From contig JAFGDW010000157.1 of the NCBI GenBank assembly GCA_016931935.1, forward strand, positions 56,166 through 120,165: a DNA stretch of 64,000 bases. Direction: 5' to 3'. The notes below the pieces were generated by a model, which was not told the DNA's origin, ran no database searches, and saw nothing but the letters and a program-made list of their open reading frames with translations. Below, in pieces: positions 19,287 through 28,019 of this stretch. The translations under genes and the position numbers were made by a program. The number at the start of each line of letters is the position of its first letter. The stretch's first letter is position 1. The DNA comes from Candidatus Zhuqueibacterota bacterium. Lineage in GTDB: Bacteria > Zhuqueibacterota > Zhuqueibacteria > Thermofontimicrobiales > Thiofontviventaceae.

Positions 19287-21314
19287 ATGGATTTAAAAAC
19301 TTCCAAACATACTGTTCTTTTGCTCATTATTTTCGTCATTGGAAGTGTAGCCTATGCCAACAGCCTGGATTGCAGTTTCCAGTTTGATGATTTTAAGGAT
19401 ATTGTTGACAATCCGGCAATCCGAAGTTTCGGAAACAATGCGGCATGGGCGCGCTACGCTCCCAGCCGAATGATTGCCATGTTTACATTTGTGGTGAATT
19501 ATCAGATACATGAATTGCATGTACTCGGCTATCACATGACCAATATCCTGATTCACATAGTCACCGCCGCCCTGGTGTATGTGTTGATATTTCTTACCGT
19601 TGGATTCATAAAAAAAATGCATCCCTGGATGGAACGACGTGCGCATGAAATTGCACTATTCGGCGGACTAATCTTTGTCAGCCATCCGGTACAAACACAG
19701 GCGGTCACCTACATCGTGCAACGGATGGCATCACTGGCAACACTTTTTTATGTAGCAGCGCTCGTGTTACATATTCTCGGCCGCACGTTGCAAACCAGCC
19801 AACGTAGGCGCACTTTGCTTTTTTCTGGTGTTATTCTCAGTTCATTACTGGCAATGTTAACCAAACAAATCGCGTTTACGCTTCCGGTAATGATTGGTGT
19901 TTATGAGTGGATGTTTTTGCGGGATTTTACGGTAAGGAATCATCGGAATAAGCAAATACTGGCAGCTTGTTTGCTGGCAATCTGTCTGATTGTACCAATG
20001 CACCAGCATTTTAATTTATCAGTGCTGTTCCGTACAATTCCGCCGCAGCAGGGTCACACAGCTTCGATTACAGCAGCAACGTACATGCTCACTCAACTGC
20101 ACGTTATTGTTACATATTTGCGCCTGTTATTTTTTCCAATAAATCAACAGTTAGATTATGATTATCCATTATATAGCAATCTGTTTCAATTATCGACATT
20201 ACTGTCGGCCGGATTGCTTGTTGCACTAATGCTGCTGGCAATTCTGTCGTATAAAAAGTACAGACTTATCACGTTCGGGATCATCTGGTTCTTTATTACC
20301 TTGTCAATTGAATCGAGCATCATTCCGCTACCGAATGTGATATTCGAACATCGGGTATATTTGCCGAGTATTGGCTTCATATTTTTACTCGCCGGAGTTT
20401 ACAACTGGTTGCAATTGCATCGTTTTCCCGCGCAATCACTCATTATTATTTCTTCGTTAGTGATTGTATGTACAGTGCTCACTGTCAAGCGAAACGAGAT
20501 TTGGCGCACCGAAATGTCGATGTGGGATGATAATGTAAAAAAGGCGCCGGATAATGTTCGAGCACGCACGATCCGTGGAAAATTGTTTGCCAAAGCCGGT
20601 GATTATAATGCTGCATTAGAAGACTTACATCATGCATTGTCGCTAAATCCTAATTATGAAAACGCCAGATTGAATTTAGGAGTTATTTACGCAAAACAAG
20701 GTCAGTTTAATTGGGCATGTAATGAATTTGAAACGATTTTGCGTGATCATCCCGACAATCTCGAAGCCCATAACAACCTGGCGAATGTATTGATGGCCAT
20801 GAAACAATTCCAGCAGGCAATTGAGAATTATAACACTATTCTCAGCAAATGGCCGGATAAATATGAAGTCTACGTGAATCGGGGGATTGCCTACGCCGAG
20901 CTGAACAATTTCGATAATGCGGTCCGGGATTTTAACACATCAATTTCACTAAATCCGAAATACGACAAAGCCTATCTTAATCGCAGCAACATGTACATGC
21001 AAATGCAAGAGTGGCAGGCAGCATTTGATGATTTAAACCGTGTGCTCGAACTGTCTCCGGCCAATATTGATGCACTTATCGATCGCGGTACCATCTATTT
21101 AAAGCTTCACCAGTTTTCCAAAGCACTCTTCGACTTTAACCGGGTGATTGAACTCGATGACACAAACGGGCACGCCTATGCCCGACGAGCGTTAACATTT
21201 TATTTGCAGCACAATACCAATGCCATGTTGCGAGATATCAAACAAGCTCAACAATTAGGCATGAATGTTTCACCTGCAAAAATTCAGCAATATGCAGCAT
21301 TGTTTGAGCATTGA
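19287..21314 (+). CDS. GT-C membrane glycosyltransferase with TPRs, paralogue 6 of 7
   Basis: 675 residues, beginning four bases after paralogue 5. The first-loop motif is FQFDDFKDI, the only copy with Gln instead of His before the Asp pair region; both Asp are kept. Other motifs: GYHMTNILIHIVTA, HPVQTQAVTYIVQRMASLAT, MLTKQIAFTLP, RTIPPQQG, FPINQQLDYD and FEHRVYLPSIGF. Seven TPRs follow. After its stop there is a 118-base gap, the only real break in the array, which may contain a separate promoter for paralogue 7. Confidence 0.85.
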   Translation: MDLKTSKHTVLLLIIFVIGSVAYANSLDCSFQFDDFKDIVDNPAIRSFGNNAAWARYAPSRMIAMFTFVVNYQIHELHVLGYHMTNILIHIVTAALVYVLIFLTVGFIKKMHPWMERRAHEIALFGGLIFVSHPVQTQAVTYIVQRMASLATLFYVAALVLHILGRTLQTSQRRRTLLFSGVILSSLLAMLTKQIAFTLPVMIGVYEWMFLRDFTVRNHRNKQILAACLLAICLIVPMHQHFNLSVLFRTIPPQQGHTASITAATYMLTQLHVIVTYLRLLFFPINQQLDYDYPLYSNLFQLSTLLSAGLLVALMLLAILSYKKYRLITFGIIWFFITLSIESSIIPLPNVIFEHRVYLPSIGFIFLLAGVYNWLQLHRFPAQSLIIISSLVIVCTVLTVKRNEIWRTEMSMWDDNVKKAPDNVRARTIRGKLFAKAGDYNAALEDLHHALSLNPNYENARLNLGVIYAKQGQFNWACNEFETILRDHPDNLEAHNNLANVLMAMKQFQQAIENYNTILSKWPDKYEVYVNRGIAYAELNNFDNAVRDFNTSISLNPKYDKAYLNRSNMYMQMQEWQAAFDDLNRVLELSPANIDALIDRGTIYLKLHQFSKALFDFNRVIELDDTNGHAYARRALTFYLQHNTNAMLRDIKQAQQLGMNVSPAKIQQYAALFEH

Positions 21315-21432
21315 AATTATTGACATACTGAGATATGCTGCTTAAGGTTAAGAATGTAACACCCACATGTTACACACTAACCCGTAACTAGTTATACTTC
21401 GCTTAATTTGAAATCCCACACATCCTGGAAAA
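21315..21432 (+). promoter_or_regulatory. Intergenic gap with possible promoter and TGTAAC-N8-GTTACA palindrome
   Basis: This is the only sizeable gap within the seven-gene array. It has a perfect TTGACA at 21320-21325, but the hexamer 17 bases on (TAAGGT) is a poor -10. A perfect inverted repeat TGTAAC/GTTACA with an 8-base spacer at 21355-21374 resembles a dimeric regulator site. I infer that paralogue 7 may be separately controlled. Confidence 0.35.
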
Positions 21433-24048
21433 ATGAAAATGCAATCACGGTTCATAAATTTGTGTATTCAAAAAATCAAAAAATTCCCCTTTGTTGCGAC
21501 TATTTTGCTTATCACCATTGTCACACTCATTGGTTACGCCAATTCATTTAATTGCTCATTTCATTTTGATGACATCGGTGATATTGTAGAAAACGCAGCG
21601 ATCCGGGACATTCATAACGTCGATTTGTGGTGGCATTACGCCAAAAATCGCCCGATTGCCATGTTTACATTCGTCCTGAACTATCATTTTCACAAACTCG
21701 ACGTTGTTGGTTATCATATTGTTAATTTTCTTATTCACTTATTCAATGCCTGGCTGGTCGCCTGGTTGTTTCTGCTCACGCTGAAAACACCAACAATGCG
21801 TGATCATCGGATTTCCCGTTATCAATATCAATTGGCTGCGTTTGCAGGATTATTATTCGCCGTCCATCCGATCCAAACGCAGGGGGTCACCTATATTATT
21901 CAGCGCATGGCCTCGCTGGCAACGTTGTTTTATCTGGCGTCATTAGCATGTTATATTAGCGCACGGTTGCAGCCTACCAATAAATTAAAAAACATAACGC
22001 TCTTCATAACGGCCACCGGTTGTGCTATCCTTGGCATGCTGACAAAACAAATTACTTTTACGCTGCCGTTTGCTGTCATCCTGTACGAATTTACATTTTT
22101 TCACTCAACCATCCGAAAGGCGTATGAAGCCAATAAACGCTTGTATGGATCACTTGCTTTGGTTAGTATTATGCTGCTGTTAATCATACCGCTCACCGGG
22201 AATCTGAAATTTAACGTACTATTTCGCACCATCGTACCACAGCAAGGGCATACCTATTCGATAACCGGACTCGAATACTTGCTTACGCAATTCAATGTAA
22301 TTGTCACGTACATTCGTTTGTTGTTCATTCCTGTCCACCAAATGGTGGATTATAATTATCCGATCGCTCACAGTTTCTTCTCATTTCCCACATGGTTTAA
22401 TTTCAGTATTCTGATTGCCATAATAATTCCTGCGATAAAATTACTCCGCTCGCAGCGACTGATTGCGTTCGGTATTTTTTGGTTTTTTCTAACACTTTCA
22501 ATTGAATCCAGCATTATCCCGATCCCAAATGTTATTTTTGAACATCGGGTTTATTTGCCATTCGTTGGGTTTGCTTTTATTATTGCGACAATTGCCGGCA
22601 CAATAGCTGACAGAATTAAACCCACATACATTCAGGCGGGCGCGATTGTTTTGATTGTTCTTTTTTCCGGTCTCACCATTCTTCGTAACCAGGTTTGGAA
22701 AACTGATGAAATACTTTGGGGTGATGTCATCAAAAAATCACCGACCAATGCACGCGCCTGGAATAACCGGGGCACATATCGGGTGGCCCAGCATAATTAT
22801 GAAGGCGCGCTTGCGGATTTTGATCAGGCGATTAGCGTTAATCCATTTTTTTACGCAGCCGTAAATAATAAGGGATCGGTGTATCTGAAACAGGAAAAGT
22901 ATGAGCAGGCGCTGCAACAATTTAATATTGCGTTAGAGATGTCGCATACGTATGTCCAGGCATTTAACAATCGCGGATTAGTGTATCTAAATTGGAAACA
23001 ATACGAACAGGCGCTCTCCAATTTTGATCAGGCACTGTTTAACAATCCGAACTTCACACAATCGTTCAACAATCGTGGAATCACGCTGATGGCTTTAAAT
23101 CAATATGATAAAGCTGAGAAAGATTTTAAACGCCTGCTGAGCCTCGATCCGGATTTTATTGATGCACTGAACAACCTGGGTGTTCTGTACCGCGATCAGA
23201 AAAATTATGACCATGCCATTTACTATTTTTCGCTGGCGGTAAAGAAACAACCATCGTTTGTTCGGGCATGGGTAAATCGGGGAATTACCTACCAATATCA
23301 ACACGAGTACAAAAAAGCAATTGCCGATTATACAACAGCATTGCAATACGATCCCAATCATATCGATGCGCTGTTCAACCGTGGCTTAATTCACATCGAA
23401 CAGCACAAGTACACCGATGCCATCGCTGATTTCACAAAGCTGACAACCTTATATCCTGACACGCTTTCAGCCTGGTTCAGCCGCGGAGTTGCATTTAAAG
23501 AATTGAAAAAATATGACAATGCGCTATCAGATTTTAATCATGTATTGACAGTCGAACCCGAAAATGTAGAGGCGCTAACCTATCGCGGCGTCGTGCAATT
23601 CGAACTGAAACAACTTAACGAAGCGCTGAAAGATTTTGAAAATGCCATCCGTCACAGTCCTGATTATGCGCCAGCGTTTGAAAATCGTGGTTATTTTTAT
23701 GCGCAAACCGGAAATTATGAGCGAGCAATTCATGATTTTAACCGGGCGATTGAGCTTGATTCAAGCTATGTTGATGCCTACAATAATCGGGGTAATACCT
23801 ATTCCATTCTCAAAAAATTCGCTCTTGCTATCCACGATTATACGATGGCATTAAAGCTCGATCCGAGTTACCTTAACGCGCGTTACAATCGCGCTGTATG
23901 TTATTACCAAAACAAGCAATACCAACCGGCAGTCGAAGATTTAAAAATCTGTCAAGCAGCCGGAATTCAAATAAATCCTAAATTTGCACAGGCACTTAAA
24001 AGCAAACTCAACTATGAAACCGAAATCTCAAAGACAAACCTGCATTAA
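21433..24048 (+). CDS. GT-C membrane glycosyltransferase with TPRs, paralogue 7 of 7
   Basis: 871 residues, the longest copy. N-terminal motifs are FHFDDIGDI, GYHIVNFLIHLFNA, HPIQTQGVTYIIQRMASLAT (Gly for Ala and Ile for Val), MLTKQITFTLP, RTIVPQQG, FIPVHQMVDYN (the LDYD segment is altered) and FEHRVYLPFVGF. Twelve TPRs follow, the most regular in the array, many beginning with AxNNRG. The next gene, a putative lipoprotein, begins 35 bases before its stop. It sits behind a 118-base gap and may have its own promoter. Confidence 0.85.
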   Translation: MKMQSRFINLCIQKIKKFPFVATILLITIVTLIGYANSFNCSFHFDDIGDIVENAAIRDIHNVDLWWHYAKNRPIAMFTFVLNYHFHKLDVVGYHIVNFLIHLFNAWLVAWLFLLTLKTPTMRDHRISRYQYQLAAFAGLLFAVHPIQTQGVTYIIQRMASLATLFYLASLACYISARLQPTNKLKNITLFITATGCAILGMLTKQITFTLPFAVILYEFTFFHSTIRKAYEANKRLYGSLALVSIMLLLIIPLTGNLKFNVLFRTIVPQQGHTYSITGLEYLLTQFNVIVTYIRLLFIPVHQMVDYNYPIAHSFFSFPTWFNFSILIAIIIPAIKLLRSQRLIAFGIFWFFLTLSIESSIIPIPNVIFEHRVYLPFVGFAFIIATIAGTIADRIKPTYIQAGAIVLIVLFSGLTILRNQVWKTDEILWGDVIKKSPTNARAWNNRGTYRVAQHNYEGALADFDQAISVNPFFYAAVNNKGSVYLKQEKYEQALQQFNIALEMSHTYVQAFNNRGLVYLNWKQYEQALSNFDQALFNNPNFTQSFNNRGITLMALNQYDKAEKDFKRLLSLDPDFIDALNNLGVLYRDQKNYDHAIYYFSLAVKKQPSFVRAWVNRGITYQYQHEYKKAIADYTTALQYDPNHIDALFNRGLIHIEQHKYTDAIADFTKLTTLYPDTLSAWFSRGVAFKELKKYDNALSDFNHVLTVEPENVEALTYRGVVQFELKQLNEALKDFENAIRHSPDYAPAFENRGYFYAQTGNYERAIHDFNRAIELDSSYVDAYNNRGNTYSILKKFALAIHDYTMALKLDPSYLNARYNRAVCYYQNKQYQPAVEDLKICQAAGIQINPKFAQALKSKLNYETEISKTNLH

Positions 24049-24949
24049 TCGGCTACTCAACCTGATAGTACTGTTCGCGCTGGTTAGCCTTCAGAGCTGC
24101 GCGACATCGCAACTGTTAAAAAAAGAGAAAACCGTCAAATTTCCTCCAACAACAAAGGTAGATTTACTTTTGGTCAAGCCGCAGGAGCCTTATGTAGCGA
24201 TCACAACAATCGAATCTCGTGGTGATTTGAAGTCCAATTTAAAAGACTTGTTTTCCAACATGAAAGTAAAGGGCCAGGAAGTTGGCGCCGATGCCATCAT
24301 CCCCACGCGTGATCTTGAATCCGGTAACCAAAAAACGTTTGAGGCGTATATCGTCAGTTATCAGGAAATTTCCGGAACAAAGGTGCCGATCCTGCGCGGC
24401 CAGGCTATCAAGTATCGCTCTACAATCCAAAAACTGAAGCAACAGGGTGTTGAGGTGGAATTTGTATCCCAGAGCCTGTACCTGGGTGTCCAGACGGATA
24501 TCGTTTCGACTGCATTTTCCGGGTTCAGCATGTCTGCCTGGGCCGGACGCAACGATTATCGAATTCGCCTCGGTTGGAAACGCCTGCACGTCCCGGACTT
24601 TTTTCTGGCTTACGATTATCAAGACGGACGACTTGATAGCGATTTCAATTTCAGCGGTGATTATTTTTTCTCACCACGATTTAAAGGGATGTATGTATCC
24701 GGCGGCACGCATTTTTGGAGCGGCAGCCTGGCACATAAGGATGAAGTCGATACAGGAAATTTCAGTGCATTTGTCGTATCGCTGGGCATGGGCTACTCTC
24801 GTCCATTGGTCAAGGGCATCTACTTGAACTCACTGGTTGAAGGTCAATTTCTCGTTGGCGGCGACGCTAGTGTGGATGTGGGAACCCGGACTGCATACTT
24901 TTACAGGGTGGTACCTGTGGTATCAGTAGAGATTGGGTGGCAGTATTGA
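24014..24949 (+). CDS. Putative outer-membrane lipoprotein of unknown function
   Basis: 311 residues if the ATG at 24014 is used; this gives a basic N-terminus, a hydrophobic stretch (LIVLFALVSL) and a lipobox-like LQSC, so a signal peptidase II product is likely. The first half contains a segment (VGADAIIPTRDLES) resembling small YajQ/DUF4156-like 'GADAII' folds often seen in lipoproteins. The second half has alternating aromatic/polar strands (YDYQDGRLDSDFNFSGDYFF, GMGYSRPL) that look like outer-membrane beta-strands and ends in WQY, with a terminal aromatic as in barrels. Function unknown. It overlaps paralogue 7, so it may be an envelope partner of the array. Confidence 0.6.
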   Translation: MKPKSQRQTCINRLLNLIVLFALVSLQSCATSQLLKKEKTVKFPPTTKVDLLLVKPQEPYVAITTIESRGDLKSNLKDLFSNMKVKGQEVGADAIIPTRDLESGNQKTFEAYIVSYQEISGTKVPILRGQAIKYRSTIQKLKQQGVEVEFVSQSLYLGVQTDIVSTAFSGFSMSAWAGRNDYRIRLGWKRLHVPDFFLAYDYQDGRLDSDFNFSGDYFFSPRFKGMYVSGGTHFWSGSLAHKDEVDTGNFSAFVVSLGMGYSRPLVKGIYLNSLVEGQFLVGGDASVDVGTRTAYFYRVVPVVSVEIGWQY

Positions 24950-25220
24950 ACTAATTGAAGGTTGGAGAGTCGCCTCTCCATTATCGAAGCTAACCTTTGA
25001 CATAAATAATGTGCGATGCATTTCTATCATTAATAATTCAAATTCAATTATTAGAAAATTCACGGTTGATGATATGAGGAAATCGGGTCGTGACTGGCTC
25101 TTTAGATTTTCTCCGGCAATTAACATTTGGGGATATTCATAAGTTTTCAAATCTAGCCAAAATCAACACCACGGCTAAAAATGGTTTCAATTTAAAAAAT
25201 CCATCTTCAAATTAAAAGCC
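24950..25220. other. Intergenic region without a recognisable gene
   Basis: AT-rich sequence between the lipoprotein gene and the DUF433 promoter. Short open frames on both strands overlap each other, lack ribosome-binding sites and resemble nothing I recognise. Confidence 0.5.
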
Positions 25221-25249
25221 TTGACATTTTGACGTATCGTTTGTATTTT
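25221..25249 (+). promoter_or_regulatory. Sigma-70-type promoter of the DUF433/DUF5615 pair
   Basis: TTGACA at 25221-25226, a spacer of exactly 17 bases, then TATTTT at 25244-25249, followed by a leader of about 40 bases with GGAG before the ATG at 25292. Confidence 0.75.
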
Positions 25250-25260
25250 CGAATACGAAC
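25239..25260. promoter_or_regulatory. Palindromic operator over the -10 box
   Basis: GTTTGTATT (25239-25247) and AATACGAAC (25252-25260) form a 9-base inverted repeat with 8 matches and a 4-base spacer, covering the -10 hexamer. This placement fits autorepression by the downstream pair, as in many type II toxin-antitoxin operons. Confidence 0.6.
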
Positions 25261-25291
25261 TACTATTTATTAATGAAATTGGAGTACAAAA

Positions 25292-25522
25292 ATGTTTGAC
25301 CGAATTTCAATTAATCCCAACATTTGCCATGGCCAGGCATGTATCAAAGGTACGCGGATTCCGGTTCATCAAATTGTCAAAATGTTGGCCAATGGTGATA
25401 CTATTAATGATTTATTGGAAGCATACCCATCAATTGAATACGCTGATATTGCTGCATGTTTGGAGTATGTTGCATCATTAGCCGAAGAACAAATAAGTCC
25501 ACTTGAAATGATTGAGATGTAA
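25292..25522 (+). CDS. DUF433 domain protein, probable antitoxin
   Basis: 76 residues, the usual DUF433 length. The signature is clear: RISINPNICHGQACIKGTRI near the start, then VHQIVKMLANGDTINDLLEAYP and IEYADIAACLEYV, forming the winged-helix-like fold of the family. DUF433 proteins commonly precede DUF5615 PIN-like proteins and are predicted antitoxins (VapB45-type). The gene has its own promoter and a palindromic operator, a good GGAG site, and ends one base before the partner gene. DNA binding and antitoxin activity are family inference. Confidence 0.85.
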   Translation: MFDRISINPNICHGQACIKGTRIPVHQIVKMLANGDTINDLLEAYPSIEYADIAACLEYVASLAEEQISPLEMIEM

Positions 25523-25523
25523 A

Positions 25524-25880
25524 ATGAAAGTCCTGGTCGATGAAAATATACCGAATATTACAGTGAACGCTCTTCGAAAGATGTATAATGACGTTAAAGA
25601 TGTCCGTGGAACAAGTGCTGAAGGCATTCCCGACACTAAAATATGGGAACTGGTTGAAAAGGAAAATCGCCTTCTTATATCGACAGATAAAGGATTCGCC
25701 CAATACCGGAATATGAATCATAATGGAATTTTAATCATTTTACTTAAGAAACCGAATAAAGATAAAATTCATCAACGAGTTGTTCAAACCATCCAACAAT
25801 TTTCCGAACAAGATTGGAAAAACACGTTGGTCATTGTGAGGGACCAGGTACAAAGTATCTGGAAACCTGCAATTGAATAA
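25524..25880 (+). CDS. DUF5615 PIN-like protein, probable toxin
   Basis: 118 residues from the ATG at 25524. It opens with KVLVDENIP, supplying the first acidic residues of the PIN-like (Mut7-C/VapC45) fold, has DVRGTSAEGIPDTKIWELVEKENRLLISTDKGFAQY with the second and third acidic positions (LISTDKGF), and ends with a beta-strand LVIVRDQV. All acidic residues expected for a metal-dependent RNase appear present. It follows the DUF433 gene by one base. The pair is predicted to be a toxin-antitoxin module; ribonuclease activity is inferred from the fold. Confidence 0.85.
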   Translation: MKVLVDENIPNITVNALRKMYNDVKDVRGTSAEGIPDTKIWELVEKENRLLISTDKGFAQYRNMNHNGILIILLKKPNKDKIHQRVVQTIQQFSEQDWKNTLVIVRDQVQSIWKPAIE

Positions 25881-25901
25881 CCAATCATAATTTTGATTAT
25901 T

Positions 25902-27998
25902 TTACTTCCTCACCAACCGCCTTGCCAACCTTACATACTCACTCTTCGGATGCTGCGCCATCATTTCGTTCAGAACCCGCCTGGCGTCAGCTTGTTTTCC
26001 CATCCTTATATAACTCATCGCGGTCATCATTAGTGCATCATCGCGCTTCGGTGAATGTTTGTAGCGTTTTACTTGTTGAAACGCTTCCAGCGCCTGCTGA
26101 TACAATTTGTTTCCGAAATAACATTCGCCAATCCAGTATTGGAAATTGCTGGCCAGAGGGTGTGTGGCATTATTCTTTAGCAGCGATTTTAATTTTTCGA
26201 TTCCCGCAACATAATTACGGAAGTAGAATTCATTCAATGCCTGCTGATATGTATCATCGACCGAAATCGGTTGTGCAATCTGTTTTTGACTAGATGTTTT
26301 GGGCTTTGGTTTTCGCACGGTTTCTCCGACCCAGAAGTCAAAATCCACTGGCGAAAGTGGCTGCCCCATGGTGTCTTTACATAACAACCTGACATGATGC
26401 TTGCCATTGGGAATTGGTGGCGGACTAAATGATAACAAATGCGTTGATACCATCGCCTGATCAGTCACATTTTGTTTATCAAAAAAAAGCTGGACAGTGG
26501 ATAAATCCACCTCCCCCTGGTCGGCCAGAAAAGAAAGCGCAACAACAGTTTCCGGTTCATTGAGTTTTGAACCCGGCTCAGGGCTGAGAATTACAATGGT
26601 TATCTTCGAGCCAATCGTTTCATTTTCAATCCGATCGGCGTCTGGTTGGTTTCGTGATTGCAATGAAGAACCAGTCGTACCAGCGAACATAGCGGATAAA
26701 TCATTTTCATCCGGTGGCGAAGCAGCAAACTTTTCTTCAATATCAGCTTCATTCGATTGGCTGTCGGTATCAATATTATCGATACCGAACAATCCCGCTA
26801 ATTCATCCTGATTTGTTGGTATTTCCGATTGGGGCACAATTTCCTGATCGTTTGTGACCGTTGGTGTGGTACTGAACATATCCATCATATTGTCGTCTGT
26901 CGGAAGCGTGGTATTAGATTGCAGCGACTCATTACTCTCATCAAACATCGACATAACATCATTGGTCGAGGCGGTTTCACTTTCCAGGGGCTGCTGCAAC
27001 TGATCATCTCCAAACATTCCCGCTAATTCATTCGCTTCGGTATGCGATGTTGATTCAATCGGAATTTCAGCAGCAATGCCATTTTGATTGCTATCTCCGA
27101 ACATCCCCATCATATCTTCGTTGGCAGAATTGTTCGGCGTTGTTTGCTCACTCTGAGCTGCGCCAAACATTGACATCACATCATTCGCAACTACGGGCTC
27201 ACTCGTATCCGATTGTTTACTGCTATTGTCAATTTCATTTTCTGCAAACAGGTTCATCATATCGGCATCTGCCGGGCTTGACGTGATTTCACCAGAACTA
27301 TCAGCATCAGTTTCGAATATATCGGACAGATCATTCAAATTCAATGCGTTGGATTTGGCCGGCAGTTGTTCGACTGGATTCCCGTCGTTACCATCCGAAC
27401 CAAACATATCCGCGAGATTATCTTGAGCCAGCGGGATCACCGCTTGTTGCATCTGTTTTTGTTCAATCCCAAACAGACTCATCACGTCGTCAGTCGTTTG
27501 ATCGGATTTGTCAGCAGTTTTTTGACTATCTGCATTCTTCCAGTCAGTATCGTTCTGCATGATATCGAGCAAACCGGATTGGGGAATATTTTGCCCGGAA
27601 GTTGGTACGATTCTTACCCGATGCGGCCTGATGTACGGATGCGATTCCGGATGCGTTACCAGCTTTTGATCATCTTTAATCAGCATCAGAAAATACTGGA
27701 GTAGCGGTGCATCAACTTCGATATGAAGTTCAGCAGTATAGACACCATCTTTAAGCAATAGCTTTTGTGATGAATAATCTTTGCGTTCACTATTTCGAAA
27801 AAACACCAATAATGTATTCCCCTGGGAATCAGGTGTAATTTCAGCGGTGATACGTAGGGATCGATTCCTTTCAATAACCTGAACGGGTTGATGGACAATC
27901 CGGGTAGTTGATGCAAATATTATATTAGCAAAACATAGTAATACTATCCCCACAACAGACCACTTCGTCAGCCCCGTAAAAGCATTGTCACACTTCAT
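25902..27998 (-). CDS. Secreted TPR protein with eleven short MF-type linear motifs
   Basis: About 698 residues from the ATG at 27998 (a GTG at 28016 is the alternative). The N-terminus has a signal peptide (VVGIVLLCFANIIFA), then an Ig-like beta-domain to residue ~135. A disordered, Asp/Ser/Asn-rich region of about 270 residues carries eleven copies of a short motif such as NDVMSMFG, EDMMGMFG, NELAGMFG, DELAGLFG and NDLSAMFA, spaced 22-29 residues. A second Ig-like segment (ITIVILSPEPGSKLNEPE) follows, then C-terminal TPRs resembling YbgF/CpoB (YQQALNEFYFRNY onward). It is the last gene of an envelope operon, three bases or less behind the FecR gene. Overall role unknown; a periplasmic scaffold is plausible. 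Confidence 0.75.
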   Translation of the reverse strand: MKCDNAFTGLTKWSVVGIVLLCFANIIFASTTRIVHQPVQVIERNRSLRITAEITPDSQGNTLLVFFRNSERKDYSSQKLLLKDGVYTAELHIEVDAPLLQYFLMLIKDDQKLVTHPESHPYIRPHRVRIVPTSGQNIPQSGLLDIMQNDTDWKNADSQKTADKSDQTTDDVMSLFGIEQKQMQQAVIPLAQDNLADMFGSDGNDGNPVEQLPAKSNALNLNDLSDIFETDADSSGEITSSPADADMMNLFAENEIDNSSKQSDTSEPVVANDVMSMFGAAQSEQTTPNNSANEDMMGMFGDSNQNGIAAEIPIESTSHTEANELAGMFGDDQLQQPLESETASTNDVMSMFDESNESLQSNTTLPTDDNMMDMFSTTPTVTNDQEIVPQSEIPTNQDELAGLFGIDNIDTDSQSNEADIEEKFAASPPDENDLSAMFAGTTGSSLQSRNQPDADRIENETIGSKITIVILSPEPGSKLNEPETVVALSFLADQGEVDLSTVQLFFDKQNVTDQAMVSTHLLSFSPPPIPNGKHHVRLLCKDTMGQPLSPVDFDFWVGETVRKPKPKTSSQKQIAQPISVDDTYQQALNEFYFRNYVAGIEKLKSLLKNNATHPLASNFQYWIGECYFGNKLYQQALEAFQQVKRYKHSPKRDDALMMTAMSYIRMGKQADARRVLNEMMAQHPKSEYVRLARRLVRK
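26679..27491 (-). repeat. Eleven degenerate (D/N)-x-(L/M)-x-x-(M/L/I)-F peptide repeats
   Basis: Within the 25902-27998 gene, the motif core is an acidic/Asn residue, two hydrophobics separated by a small residue, then M/L/I-F and usually G. Linkers differ in sequence and length, so this is conserved short motifs in disorder rather than a tandem DNA duplication. Confidence 0.75.
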
Positions 27999-28019
27999 AA
28001 ATATTGAGCTATCCACTCC

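Noticed and set aside
8275..24048. Array as classical PMT or oligosaccharyltransferase genes
   Set aside because: The motifs and C-terminal TPRs match TMTC-like GT105 proteins, not the PMT/ArnT or PglB pattern (no WWDYG).
24923..25150. Overlapping short frames on both strands between the lipoprotein and DUF433 genes
   Set aside because: They overlap each other and lack start signals and similarity; I left the region as intergenic.
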